A stretch of DNA of 35,217 nt from Woeseiaceae bacterium (GCA_030066735.1 JASJBB010000054.1:1-35217); one strand, 5' to 3'. Shown: positions 8,810 to 16,262, counted from the stretch's first letter. The notes: generated from the sequence alone by a model not told the origin. Numbers and translations: made by a program.

Positions 8810-8971
8810 ATGCCCGAAGGACTTCTCCCCATTCTGGTCATTATCGCAGCCGTCGTCGTCTATACGATCGCGAAAGTCGTCGAACACATGCGCCGCAGCG
8901 AACAGCAGTGGCGCGAGGTCGACAAGAGCAAGCTGCGCGAGTGGGACGACGACGATGACTGGGACAAGTAA
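8810..8971 (+). CDS. Small single-pass membrane protein, 53 residues
   Basis: The frame ATG 8810 to TAA 8971 encodes 53 residues. Residues 4-24 (GLLPILVIIAAVVVYTIAKV) form one membrane segment. An amphipathic charged helix follows (EHMRRSEQQWREVDKSKL) and then a striking acidic tail, REWDDDDDWDK. The layout (short outside end, one helix, charged cytoplasmic tail) recalls small envelope proteins such as PspB, but there is no sequence basis for assigning that family. The dienelactone-hydrolase-like gene begins 21 bases downstream, so co-transcription is likely. Its start lies 17 bases from the divergent MATE start. The even charge pattern and good codon use make me think it is real; function unknown. 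Confidence 0.7.
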   Translation: MPEGLLPILVIIAAVVVYTIAKVVEHMRRSEQQWREVDKSKLREWDDDDDWDK

Positions 8972-8992
8972 CGCTTGTACACTTAGCGCGTC

Positions 8993-9898
8993 ATGACCAC
9001 TAGTCAAAAGATCCCCGCGCTGGTCGCTCTTGCGGTCCTCGCGTTGGCCGGGTGCGAAAAGGAGTCGCCGCCGGGCGACGACGCTGACAAAGCTGCCGGG
9101 CGCGCGAACGCCGATGCAATGAGTCGCGAACATGCGGCCGACACCACCGAGCCGAGCCCGGCCACGGAGGTCGCACCGGCGCGTCCCGTCATATCCGAAC
9201 GACTGCCCTATGCCGAGGTCGACAACGAACTCGTCTACGGCCATTTCGCGTTTCCCGAAGACATGGTGGAGCCGCTGCCGGCGGTCATCATGATCCATGA
9301 ATGGTGGGGGTTGAACGACAATATCCGCGCCATGGCTGACCGGCTGGCCGGCGAGGGCTACATCGTTCTCGCCGTCGATCTTTTCGCGGGTTCCACCGCG
9401 ACCTCTCCGGAGCAGGCGCGCCAGCAGATGTTGAAAGTCGTGGAGAACCCGGTCCAGGCCGAAGAGAACCTGCGCCAGGCCTACGAGTTCGTCAGCCAGA
9501 CGGCAGGCGCGCCGCGGGTCGGCTCGCTCGGTTGGTGTTTCGGCGGTGGTTGGTCGCTGCGCGCGGCCATGATGTTCCCCGAAGAACTCGATGCCGCCGT
9601 GATTTACTACGGCCAGGTTACCGACGACGTGGAGAAATTACTGCCAGTCAGCGCGCCGATACTCGGTCTGTTCGGCGCCGAGGACAGGGGCATTCCCGTC
9701 GACTCGGTCAGGCAATTCGAATCCGCGCTCAATCGCCTGCGCAAGAACCACGAGATTCATATCTACCCCGGTGCGAAACACGCGTTCGCCAACCCGTCGG
9801 GCAGGGCCTACGACGCGGAGGCTGCCGACGACGCCTGGCAGAAAACCCTGGCGTTTCTCGAGCTTCACATGTCGCTCGATGCCGGCGCGACGCCCTGA
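8993..9898 (+). CDS. Dienelactone hydrolase family lipoprotein
   Basis: 301 residues. The N-terminus ends in a lipobox (LAVLALAGC, lipidated Cys at about residue 21), followed by an acidic low-complexity linker to about residue 70. The alpha/beta-hydrolase domain then shows the dienelactone hydrolase hallmarks: PAVIMIHEWWGLNDNIR (Glu that orients the nucleophile), the nucleophile elbow GWCFGGG with catalytic Cys, the acid in FGAEDRGIP, and the catalytic His in GAKHAFANP. Members cleave lactone or ester bonds; the physiological substrate is unknown. Lipid anchoring would place it in the periplasm, which differs from the classical cytosolic enzyme. No clear ribosome binding site precedes the ATG. 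The 3' end overlaps a convergent gene by 34 bases. Confidence 0.92.
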   Translation: MTTSQKIPALVALAVLALAGCEKESPPGDDADKAAGRANADAMSREHAADTTEPSPATEVAPARPVISERLPYAEVDNELVYGHFAFPEDMVEPLPAVIMIHEWWGLNDNIRAMADRLAGEGYIVLAVDLFAGSTATSPEQARQQMLKVVENPVQAEENLRQAYEFVSQTAGAPRVGSLGWCFGGGWSLRAAMMFPEELDAAVIYYGQVTDDVEKLLPVSAPILGLFGAEDRGIPVDSVRQFESALNRLRKNHEIHIYPGAKHAFANPSGRAYDAEAADDAWQKTLAFLELHMSLDAGATP

Positions 9899-10392
9899 AC
9901 GTCCGGATCGATTTCACACACGAGCGTCACGTCGAGCGGTTGCGACGCGTAGGTAATCGAGTCGCCGTCCTCTCCCGTGCAGCGCAGGGAAACCTGCGCC
10001 GTTACGGCATCGCGCAGCAACAGGCTGCTGCCGGCAACCTGCGACTCGGGGCAGAATCCATCGACGGCAACCGGCGCGAGCTGCCGTGCGGGTAACGTGA
10101 CGGCTGTACTGACAATCGAGACCTCCGGGATATCGTCGCTTTCCAGGGTTTTGCGGGTATCGGCAACGCTGATCGAAATGGACCTGACGGCCTGCTCCGG
10201 GCCGCAACGGGCCTCGATACCGAACTCGAACTCCAGCGCCGGCAGGCGGACGAGACGACGGCCCTCGGCCAACGGCTGAACCGGCGCCACGGCCGGCGGG
10301 ACTATAATCGTGAGAGTCGGCTGACTGCCCGGCCACGCAATACCGGCAAGGGTGAAGGAGGCCAGGAGCAATGACAGGCGCTGGAATTGCAT
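9865..10392 (-). CDS. Secreted hypothetical protein, 175 residues
   Basis: The N-terminus (MQFQRLSLLLASFTLAGIAWPG) is a clear signal peptide. The mature part is rich in beta-prone residues and contains four Cys (EARCGPE, DGFCPES, SLRCTGE, LVCEID), suggesting two disulfides in a periplasmic domain. I do not recognise a family. The Val/Pro-rich opening (TLTIIVPPAVAPVQP) may be an extended linker. It overlaps the end of the convergent lipoprotein gene by 34 bases, so the last residues could be less constrained. It diverges from the PGPGW-like gene with 84 bases between starts. The signal peptide and continuous frame support it as a real gene despite the overlap. Confidence 0.7.
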   Translation of the reverse strand: MQFQRLSLLLASFTLAGIAWPGSQPTLTIIVPPAVAPVQPLAEGRRLVRLPALEFEFGIEARCGPEQAVRSISISVADTRKTLESDDIPEVSIVSTAVTLPARQLAPVAVDGFCPESQVAGSSLLLRDAVTAQVSLRCTGEDGDSITYASQPLDVTLVCEIDPDVQGVAPASSDM

Positions 10393-10476
10393 GCAACAAA
10401 GCCTACGATAAGCTTGTCATAAAACAAAACGCCGGCGCGCGTTAGAATAGGCGCATCTCGTGACCGGGAAGAAATC

Positions 10477-10746
10477 TTGATCCAGGACACACTACATCTG
10501 ACCTACAAGGCTGCGCGACGCATCGTGATCGCCGTCGTAGGCGCGACCGTCGTGCTGCTCGGCATCGTCATGATCGTGACGCCCGGACCTGCACTGGTCG
10601 TGATCCCGGTTGGGCTCGCCATCCTGGCGATCGAATTCACCTGGGCCCGGCGCTGGCTGAAGCGGCTGCGCGAGACCATCAGCAACGGCATGGCGAACAG
10701 TCGCGCCCGGCGCGCGGAGAATCATCGCGATCGCGTGCAGAACTGA
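10477..10746 (+). CDS. PGPGW-like small membrane protein
   Basis: 89 residues. Two adjoining hydrophobic stretches (IVIAVVGATVVLLGIVMIV and ALVVIPVGLAILAIEF) flank TPGPA, which sits where the family has PGPGW; the following GLAILAIEFTWARRWLKRLR is the conserved second helix and basic tail of this family (putative transmembrane PGPGW proteins). The final Trp of the name motif is not present here. Function is unknown. The start is TTG at 10477 with GGGAAG 7 bases upstream; there is no in-frame ATG before residue 1 or at a suitable place inside. The stop codon directly abuts the A-tract of the terminator serving the convergent small gene. Confidence 0.85.
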   Translation: MIQDTLHLTYKAARRIVIAVVGATVVLLGIVMIVTPGPALVVIPVGLAILAIEFTWARRWLKRLRETISNGMANSRARRAENHRDRVQN

Positions 10747-10818
10747 AAAAAGAAAGGCGCCGGAGTGCTGAATTCGATTGCGATCCAGCGGGCCTCCGAC
10801 ACGGAGGACTCCGGCGCC
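10746..10818 (-). terminator. Branched Rho-independent terminator of the sigma54 peptide transcript
   Basis: An 11-bp perfect stem, GGCGCCGGAGT at 10756-10766 with ACTCCGGCGCC at 10808-10818, encloses a second perfect hairpin (CCTCCG-ACA-CGGAGG, 10793-10807) that abuts the outer stem. Read on the minus strand the stem is followed by TTTCTTTTTT (10755-10746), so the element ends leftward transcription. The enclosed arm could make it a branched structure. On the plus strand no T-tract follows, but it may also slow rightward transcription from the PGPGW-like gene. Confidence 0.8.
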
Positions 10819-10951
10819 CAGGATTAAACGGCAGGGGGGTGCCGCCGGGCTTCCATGCCCTTAATCCACCAGCATTCCTGCTGGCATCGATGGCGACCGG
10901 GCGATCAGGCATTTCGGGGGGAGAGACTCCTGCGCCCAGCCACCAGAGTCG
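10819..10951 (-). other. Structured, apparently non-coding 3' untranslated region
   Basis: Between the stop of the small secreted-peptide gene and its terminator lie about 130 bases with no credible frame. Two perfect small hairpins are visible: CGGCA-GGGGGG-TGCCG (10829-10844) and CCAGCA-TTCC-TGCTGG (10869-10884). Together with the terminator, over half of the roughly 410-base transcript would be non-coding and folded. It could hold a 3'-derived small RNA, but I see no direct evidence of one. Confidence 0.4.
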
Positions 10952-11101
10952 TTAATTTGAGGTCGAAACCTCGACTTTCAAGTTGCCCTCGAGGAGTTCA
11001 ACCTCATCGGCGAGCGCCGTGCCGACCGCAGCGGAGACCGCGAACAGCACGATCAGAACGCCGATCAGCGCCAGGCTGTTTTCCAGCTTTCCAGATTTCA
11101 T
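10952..11101 (-). CDS. Sigma54-controlled exported micro-peptide, 49 residues
   Basis: ATG at 11101 (minus) to TAA at 10952. Residues 1-9 (MKSGKLENS) are a charged N-region, 10-27 a hydrophobic core (LALIGVLIVLFAVSAAVG), and TALA ahead of Asp32 is a good signal-peptidase I site. Cleavage would release only DEVELLEGNLKVEVSTSN, 18 mostly acidic/beta-prone residues; if uncleaved it would be a small membrane protein. A strong ribosome binding site (AAGGAA, 7-8 bases before ATG), a GG-N10-GC sigma54 promoter upstream and a Rho-independent terminator downstream frame it as a complete single-gene unit. It is divergent from the PAS-sigma54 activator gene. I recognise no family. Confidence 0.72.
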   Translation of the reverse strand: MKSGKLENSLALIGVLIVLFAVSAAVGTALADEVELLEGNLKVEVSTSN

Positions 11102-11169
11102 GATCACATTCCTTAGTTAGCGAACGCCGCCCAAGCGACGTGTAATGTTTGATACCACTAGTACCTAGT

Positions 11170-11185
11170 GCACAGGCCGTGCCAA
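11170..11185 (-). promoter_or_regulatory. Sigma54 (-24/-12) promoter for the micro-peptide gene
   Basis: On the minus strand TTGGCACGGCCTGTGCAC contains TGGCAC and TGCA with the invariant GG (11183-11182) and GC (11171-11170) exactly ten bases apart. Consensus is TGGCACG-N4-TTGCA; the only difference in the core is G for the first T of TTGCA. Transcription would start near 11158, leaving a leader of about 57 bases before ATG 11101. The divergent gene encodes a sigma54-dependent activator, which strengthens the call. Confidence 0.75.
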
Positions 11186-11232
11186 CCTTGGAATTGCATT
11201 AAAAACAGCAGGTTATAGGAAAAACAGTGATT

Positions 11233-11283
11233 ACGAAATTTCGTAAATAACGGAAAATCGTGTTGAAAGTCACGAGATTCCGT
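11233..11283. promoter_or_regulatory. Three copies of a 12-bp palindrome: candidate enhancer/operator of the sigma54 activator
   Basis: ACGAAATTTCGT (11233-11244, perfect, within a 16-bp perfect palindrome 11231-11246), ACGGAAAATCGT (11250-11261) and ACGAGATTCCGT (11272-11283) share the form ACGRRAWWYCGT with small departures; starts are 17 and 22 bases apart. They lie about 75-125 bases upstream of the predicted sigma54 transcription start, the usual enhancer range, and the third sits between the -35 and -10 of the activator's own promoter. A dimeric Fis-type helix-turn-helix, as encoded next door, binds such palindromes. Confidence 0.65.
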
Positions 11284-11290
11284 ATATACT
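11263..11290 (+). promoter_or_regulatory. Sigma70-type promoter of the PAS-sigma54 activator gene
   Basis: TTGAAA (11263-11268), a 16-base spacer, and TATACT (11285-11290). The predicted start of transcription falls at about 11297, which is the A of the ATG, so the mRNA may be leaderless. Two of the three palindromes overlap or flank these hexamers. Confidence 0.5.
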
Positions 11291-11296
11291 GCGGCG

Positions 11297-13102
11297 ATGC
11301 TCAAACCCGACGACTACCAGTGGCTGTTTCGCAAGTCACCGGCGATGGCGACGTCCATCGGCGAGGATGGCAGCTACCAGGACGTCAACGATGCGTTCCT
11401 CGCGCGGCTCGGCTATGACCGTGCCGACATGGTCGGCCGCAAGCCCAGTGAATTCGTGACCCCGGAATCCGCGCGCCGCATCGAGGAAGAATTCCTGCCG
11501 ACCCTGCGACGCACGGGCAAGCTGGAGAACAAGCCGATCGGTTTCGTCGCCTCGTCGGGCGAGGTTGTCGACTGCACGACGAATTCCATCGTGGAATACG
11601 ATCCGGACGGCACGTTCCTGCGCACGATCGCGTTGTACCGGGAATACGGCGACCAGGCGCGCGCCAACTACAAGTACCGCGAGCTGTACCGAACGACACC
11701 GGCGATGCTGCACACCGTCGATGGCGACGGCAACATCGTCACGGTAACCGACCGTTGGCTGGACAAGCTCGGCTATTCGCGGGACGAAGTGCTCGGCCGA
11801 CCGATCACGGACTTTTTCACCGAGGCGGAGCGCCGCCGCTTTGCGGGCGGTCACATGCAGGAGCTGCTCGAGCGCGGCGATTACGACAACGAGGACCGCC
11901 AGGTCGTCACCAAGGACGGCCGGGTGCTGGACCTGGTTGTTTCCGCGATCGGTCACCGCGATGCCGGCGGCAAGGTCGATCGCTTGCTGGTCGCGTCGAA
12001 GGACGTTACCGAGCGCCTTCGGACCGAGCGCAAGCTGCGCAACGCCCTGGCCGAGAACGCCCGCCTGCGCGAAGAACTCGAGCGAGAGCGCGATTACCTG
12101 CGCGAAGAAGTCAATGTCGCGATGAACTTCGGGCGCATCGTCGGCACGAGTCCGGCGCTGCAAAGAATGCTCAAGCAGGTCGAGGCTGTCGCCCAGACGC
12201 CCGCCAGCGTTCTCTTGCTGGGCGAATCCGGCGTTGGCAAGGAACTGGTGGCGCATGCCATCCACGGGCAAAGCGCGCGCGCCGACGGGCCGCTCGTCAA
12301 AGTCAACTGTGCGTCGATCCCGAAGGAGCTGTTCGAAAGCGAGTTCTTCGGCCATGTCAAAGGCGCGTTCACGGGCGCCCATCGAGACCGCGTGGGCCGC
12401 TTCCAACTGGCTGACGGTGGCACACTCTTCCTCGATGAGGTCGGCGAAATACCGCTGGAACTGCAGGGCAAGCTGCTGCGCGTATTGCAGGAGAGCGAAT
12501 TCGAGCGGGTGGGCGACGACGTGACCCGGTCGGTCAATGTGCGTGTTATCGCCGCGACCAACCGCGATCTCGAGCAGCTGATCGTCGACGGCGAGTTCCG
12601 CGAAGACCTGTTCTACCGCCTCAGCGTATTTCCCGTCGATGTGCCCCCGTTGCGTGAGCGCGGCGACGACATCGTGCAGCTGGCGCAGCACTTTCTCGAA
12701 CGCGCGGCGGCCGATTTCGGCCGCCCCGAGCTGACCTTGACCCGTTCCCAGGCTGAAAAGCTGTTCGAGTACGACTGGCCGGGCAACGTCCGGGAGCTCA
12801 AGAACGTCATCGAACGAGCGGTGATTCTGTCACCGGGCAATGTGCTGCGGCTGGACCTGTCCATGCCGAACGTGGCCCAGTACGAGCCGCGCCCGGCGAA
12901 CGTTGCATCCGCCGAACCGGACGGCATACTCACCGAGAAACAGATGCGCGATTTCCAGAAAAAAAACCTGTTGAACGCCCTGCGCGAGACCAACTGGCGC
13001 GTATCGGGACCGGATGGCGCGGCCGAGCTGCTCGGCGTCAAGCCGACCACGCTCGCCGACCGGATACGCGCGTTCGGACTCAGGAGACCGGCACGGCAAT
13101 GA
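11297..13102 (+). CDS. PAS-PAS-AAA+ sigma54-dependent transcriptional activator
   Basis: 601 residues. Domains in order: PAS 1 (about 8-110, [20 protein letters not shown] and [17 protein letters not shown]), PAS 2 (about 130-245, [19 protein letters not shown]), a coiled-coil linker rich in Arg/Glu (about 245-275), the AAA+ sigma54-activation domain (about 283-515) and a Fis-type helix-turn-helix ([21 protein letters not shown], about 575-598). Walker A is GESGVGKE (about 309-316), the sigma54-contacting loop GAFTGA is intact (about 356-361), and Walker B is [10 protein letters not shown]. There is no receiver domain, so the signal is sensed directly by the PAS domains; ligand unknown. Gene overlaps dacB by 4 bases (ATGA). 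No clear ribosome binding site precedes the ATG, and the -10 element ends 6 bases before it. Confidence 0.93.
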   Translation: MLKPDDYQWLFRKSPAMATSIGEDGSYQDVNDAFLARLGYDRADMVGRKPSEFVTPESARRIEEEFLPTLRRTGKLENKPIGFVASSGEVVDCTTNSIVEYDPDGTFLRTIALYREYGDQARANYKYRELYRTTPAMLHTVDGDGNIVTVTDRWLDKLGYSRDEVLGRPITDFFTEAERRRFAGGHMQELLERGDYDNEDRQVVTKDGRVLDLVVSAIGHRDAGGKVDRLLVASKDVTERLRTERKLRNALAENARLREELERERDYLREEVNVAMNFGRIVGTSPALQRMLKQVEAVAQTPASVLLLGESGVGKELVAHAIHGQSARADGPLVKVNCASIPKELFESEFFGHVKGAFTGAHRDRVGRFQLADGGTLFLDEVGEIPLELQGKLLRVLQESEFERVGDDVTRSVNVRVIAATNRDLEQLIVDGEFREDLFYRLSVFPVDVPPLRERGDDIVQLAQHFLERAAADFGRPELTLTRSQAEKLFEYDWPGNVRELKNVIERAVILSPGNVLRLDLSMPNVAQYEPRPANVASAEPDGILTEKQMRDFQKKNLLNALRETNWRVSGPDGAAELLGVKPTTLADRIRAFGLRRPARQ

Positions 13103-14511
13103 ACCGGGTGTTGCTCGCATTTGCCCTGGCTACCTGCGCCGCGGCGCCTGTCGCTGCCGCCGACCTGCCGCCGGCCGTGGCCAGCAGGCTGAGCCACCGC
13201 AATGTACCGCCCGAATCCACGAGCATTCACGTCCAGGACCTGGAGTCGGGAGAGGTGCTGGTCGACTGGAACGCGACGCTGCCGCGCAACCCTGGCTCCA
13301 CGATCAAGATGCTGACGACCCTGGCGGCGATCGACCTGCTGGGACCGACGTATACCTGGCAGACCGACATCTTCGCCCTCGGCCCGGTTGTGGACGGGAC
13401 GCTGCAGGGCGACCTGCTGCTGCGCGGCCAGGGTGACCCGTTCCTGGTGACCGAGCGGGTCTGGCAAATGTTGCGCCGCATACGGCAGGCCGGCATCGAC
13501 AAGATCGAAGGCGACCTGTTGCTGGACGACAGTTACTTCGACGTTGGTGACTACGATCCGGGCGCATTCGACCGCCAGCCGCTGAGGGCGTACAACGTCG
13601 CGCCCAACGCGCTGCTGATGAATTACAAGGTCGTGCGTTACTGGTTCGCACCTGCCGAGGAATCCGGCAAGGTCGACATCTGGACCGACCCGCCGCTGGA
13701 TAACCTCGAGATCGAAAACCGCCTCCGGCTGATCGCAGGTCCCTGCCGCGGTTACCAGCGTGGCATTACCGTAACGACCGACGAGCAGGTGAGCCGCATG
13801 ACGTTCAGCGGCGCGTTCCCGAGCGGCTGCGAGCGCTATGCCATGGATCGGGCCACGCTCAGTCACCGCAGTTTCGCTTACGGCTTATTCCGGTCGATGT
13901 GGCACGAGTCGGGCGGCGCGTTCGAGGGCGGCTGGGATGTAGCGACCGCGCCCGAGGACAGGGAGCCGGTCGTCGAGTTTCGTTCGCTGCCGCTCGCCGA
14001 TGTCATCACGCGCGTCAACAAGCACAGCAACAACGTCATGGCGCGGCAATTGCTCTACACCCTGTCCGCCGAAATTCTCGGTCCGCCCGGCACCGAGGCC
14101 GGCGGCCGCAAGGTTGTCGCCGACTGGTTGCGCAGCAAGGGGCTCGAGTTTTCCGAGCTGGCGTTCGACAATGGTGCGGGCCTGTCGCGCGATGCGCGGA
14201 TTACGGCTGCGGATTTTGCCGCCATGCTCGCGTTCGCCTGGCGGCAGCCGTACATGCCCGAGTACGTCTCGTCATTGTCGCTGGCCGGGCTGGACGGCAC
14301 TTTGCGGTACCGGATGCGCGAGGGGCCGCTCGAGGGATCGGCGCACCTGAAGACCGGCTCACTCGACCACGTTGCTGGTATCGCGGGATACCTGCAGGCG
14401 CGATCGGGGCGCAGGTTCAGCGTGGTCGTGTTGCAAAATCACACCGACATCCACCGCGGTTACGGCGACGAAACCCAGGAAGCGTTGCTGCGATGGCTCT
14501 ATGAGCAATAG
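13099..14511 (+). CDS. dacB: D-alanyl-D-alanine carboxypeptidase/endopeptidase (PBP4 type)
   Basis: 470 residues, the size of E. coli PBP4. A signal peptide ([21 protein letters not shown]) directs it to the periplasm. The three serine penicillin-recognising motifs are present: SxxK as STIK (about residue 67-70), SxN as SNN in [11 protein letters not shown], and KTG in [11 protein letters not shown]. The insertion between SxxK and SxN typical of class C PBP4 enzymes is present. It trims stem peptides and cuts cross-links of peptidoglycan. The ATG overlaps the stop of the sigma54 activator (ATGA), an arrangement that ties dosage of a wall hydrolase to that regulator. A YgiM-like SH3 protein follows after 40 bases. 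Confidence 0.95.
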   Translation: MNRVLLAFALATCAAAPVAAADLPPAVASRLSHRNVPPESTSIHVQDLESGEVLVDWNATLPRNPGSTIKMLTTLAAIDLLGPTYTWQTDIFALGPVVDGTLQGDLLLRGQGDPFLVTERVWQMLRRIRQAGIDKIEGDLLLDDSYFDVGDYDPGAFDRQPLRAYNVAPNALLMNYKVVRYWFAPAEESGKVDIWTDPPLDNLEIENRLRLIAGPCRGYQRGITVTTDEQVSRMTFSGAFPSGCERYAMDRATLSHRSFAYGLFRSMWHESGGAFEGGWDVATAPEDREPVVEFRSLPLADVITRVNKHSNNVMARQLLYTLSAEILGPPGTEAGGRKVVADWLRSKGLEFSELAFDNGAGLSRDARITAADFAAMLAFAWRQPYMPEYVSSLSLAGLDGTLRYRMREGPLEGSAHLKTGSLDHVAGIAGYLQARSGRRFSVVVLQNHTDIHRGYGDETQEALLRWLYEQ

Positions 14512-14551
14512 GCTGTAGTAGACTCTCGCAGGATCGTTTGGGAGAACATCG

Positions 14552-15136
14552 ATGCGCAAGATGCTTTGGCTGCTGCTGTTGCCGGTAGCGGCGTTTGCAG
14601 AGACCGCCTACGTCACCGATACGCTGCGGCTCGGCCTGCACCAGGCCGCCGACACGAGCGACCGGCCGTTCCGCAATCTCGAAAGCGGGCAGGAAATGGA
14701 GGTGCTGTCGCGAACCCAGTACTACGCCAATGTCCAGCTGCCGGATGGCACGCAGGGCTACGTCAAGGCCGGCTTCCTGGTTAGCGACAAACCCGCGAAA
14801 CTCATCGTCGCCGAGACCCAGGCCGAGGTCGATCGGCTCACCGGGGAACTCGAGGAAACGCGGCAGGCGTTCGCGGCGCCGGCGGCGACGATCGATTCGC
14901 TGCGCGCACAGAACAACGACCTGCAGGCGCGGCTGGACACGAGCGAAACCAGTGCCGCCGAGCTGGCCGAGGAGAATGCGGAGCTACGCGAGCGCCAGGC
15001 GCAGAACCGCCTGCTTGTCCCGCTGCAGTGGGTGGGCGGCGTGGCGGCAGCCTGCCTGGTCGGTGGACTGCTGTTCGGCCTGTGGTGGACGGACTACCGC
15101 AGCCGCAAGCGCCACGGCGGCATTCGAATTTACTAG
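14552..15136 (+). CDS. YgiM-like SH3 domain protein with C-terminal membrane anchor (TIGR04211 type)
   Basis: 194 residues. Order: signal peptide (MRKMLWLLLLPVAAFA), a bacterial SH3 domain at about residues 18-75 (AYVTDTLRLGLH, MEVLSRTQYYANVQLPDGTQ, GYVKAGFLV), a coiled coil at about 85-150 (repeated Glu/Leu heptads, SAAELAEENAELRERQAQN), a membrane segment (WVGGVAAACLVGGLLFGLWW, about 159-178) and a short basic tail. This is exactly the YgiM/TIGR04211 architecture; SH3b domains generally bind wall peptides, but the role of YgiM is not settled. GGGAG lies 8 bases before ATG. It follows dacB on the same strand, consistent with a shared wall-related operon. Confidence 0.9.
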   Translation: MRKMLWLLLLPVAAFAETAYVTDTLRLGLHQAADTSDRPFRNLESGQEMEVLSRTQYYANVQLPDGTQGYVKAGFLVSDKPAKLIVAETQAEVDRLTGELEETRQAFAAPAATIDSLRAQNNDLQARLDTSETSAAELAEENAELRERQAQNRLLVPLQWVGGVAAACLVGGLLFGLWWTDYRSRKRHGGIRIY

Positions 15137-15152
15137 CTGAACACAGAATGGT

Positions 15153-15179
15153 GAGGCGGCCTCGTAGTCAGGCCGCCTC
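15153..15179. terminator. Hairpin between the convergent SH3 and cysB genes
   Basis: A perfect 10-bp inverted repeat GAGGCGGCCT / AGGCCGCCTC with a 7-base loop. It overlaps the last codons of cysB (Glu-Ala-Ala-stop). No U-tract follows on either strand, so it is a strong stem but an incomplete intrinsic terminator; it could block 3' exonucleases for both convergent transcripts. Confidence 0.5.
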
Positions 15180-16178
15180 GATAATGTCGTCATTGCAGCC
15201 GCCGCGAACCGGCAGGCGCGCATCCTTGAACAGGTTGTCGATTTCGTTCTGGGTACGCACATGCCGGGTCTTCTCGAGTTGGTCCGCCGTGATGTGCGGT
15301 GCGAACAGCTGCACGAAGTCGAGCATGTAGCGCCGCAGCACGACGTCCTTGCGAAAGCCGATCCACGTCGTGCTGCGCGGGAACAGGCCTTCCGCCTCCA
15401 GCGCGGCCAGGTCTTTGCCATCGGAACAGTCGTCGGCCATGCTTGCGACGATGCCGACACCGAGTCCCATGCGCACGTAAGTCTTGATGACGTCGGCGTC
15501 GCGCGCCGTGAACACGACGTCGGGATCGAGTCCCTGGTCGGCAAAGGCGCGTTTCAGCGATGACTGGCCGCCAAAGCTGAAGACGTAGGTGACGAGAGGA
15601 TGCTCGGCGAGATCCTCGAGCGTTACCTTGCGGTCCAGCGTCGTCAGCTCATGGTCCTTGGGGACGATGATCTTCCGGTCCCAGTGATAACTGGGAACGA
15701 GCAGCAGGTCGCCGAAAAGTTCGTGAGACCCGGTGGCGATGGCGAAGTCGATCTCGTTCGCCTGTACCATGTCGGCGATCTGTTCCGACGTGCCCTGGTG
15801 CAGGTTAAGGCTGACGTGGGGAAAGCGTTCGCGAAACTCGCGGATGACATCCGGCAGCACGTAGCGAGCCTGCGTATGGGTCGTGGCGATCGATAACGTG
15901 CCTTCTTCTTCGTGGTAGTAGTCCGAGGCGAGGCTGCGGATATTCTCGACCTCCGCCATGATCAGGCGTGCGCGCTCGATCACCTGTTCGCCGGCAGCGG
16001 TGATGCTGCCGAGGCTCTTTCCCTTGCGCACGAAGAGCTGCAACCCGAGTTCTTCCTCGAGCAGTTTGAGTTGTTTGCTCACCCCCGGCTGAGACGTGTA
16101 CAGCCTTTCGGCCGCTGCAGTTATATTCAGCCCGTTGTCGACGATCGCAAGCAAATACTTCAGTTGTTGTAGCTTCAT
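15168..16178 (-). CDS. cysB: CysB-type LysR family regulator
   Basis: 336 residues against 324 for E. coli CysB. The N-terminal winged helix-turn-helix is the family form (MKLQQLKYLLAIVDNGLNIT, then AAERLYTSQPGVSKQLKLLE), and the effector domain follows with the conserved opening TLSIATTHTQARYVLP, typical of CysB/Cbl. CysB activates sulfate assimilation and cysteine biosynthesis genes on binding N-acetylserine. It diverges from a cysteine synthase gene with 184 bases between, containing a palindromic LysR-type box, so direct control of that neighbour is plausible. The last residues (GGCNDDIIEAA) are encoded by part of a hairpin. Start at 16178 matches the family N-terminus. Confidence 0.95.
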   Translation of the reverse strand: MKLQQLKYLLAIVDNGLNITAAAERLYTSQPGVSKQLKLLEEELGLQLFVRKGKSLGSITAAGEQVIERARLIMAEVENIRSLASDYYHEEEGTLSIATTHTQARYVLPDVIREFRERFPHVSLNLHQGTSEQIADMVQANEIDFAIATGSHELFGDLLLVPSYHWDRKIIVPKDHELTTLDRKVTLEDLAEHPLVTYVFSFGGQSSLKRAFADQGLDPDVVFTARDADVIKTYVRMGLGVGIVASMADDCSDGKDLAALEAEGLFPRSTTWIGFRKDVVLRRYMLDFVQLFAPHITADQLEKTRHVRTQNEIDNLFKDARLPVRGGCNDDIIEAA

Positions 16179-16262
16179 TCTGAAAGTTGCGTCGTTGCGT
16201 CTCTTAATGTGACCGCTCGCCCCGGCATGGGTTTCACCCGAGTGCTGAAAATTCGGCTACAT

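Noticed and set aside
10414-10448. TTGTCA and TAGAAT as promoter of the PGPGW-like gene
   Set aside because: Spacer is 23 bases, too long for a sigma70 promoter.
10679-10912. Minus-strand 77-codon frame downstream of the micro-peptide gene
   Set aside because: It would read through the terminator stem and into the opposite gene; no ribosome binding site.
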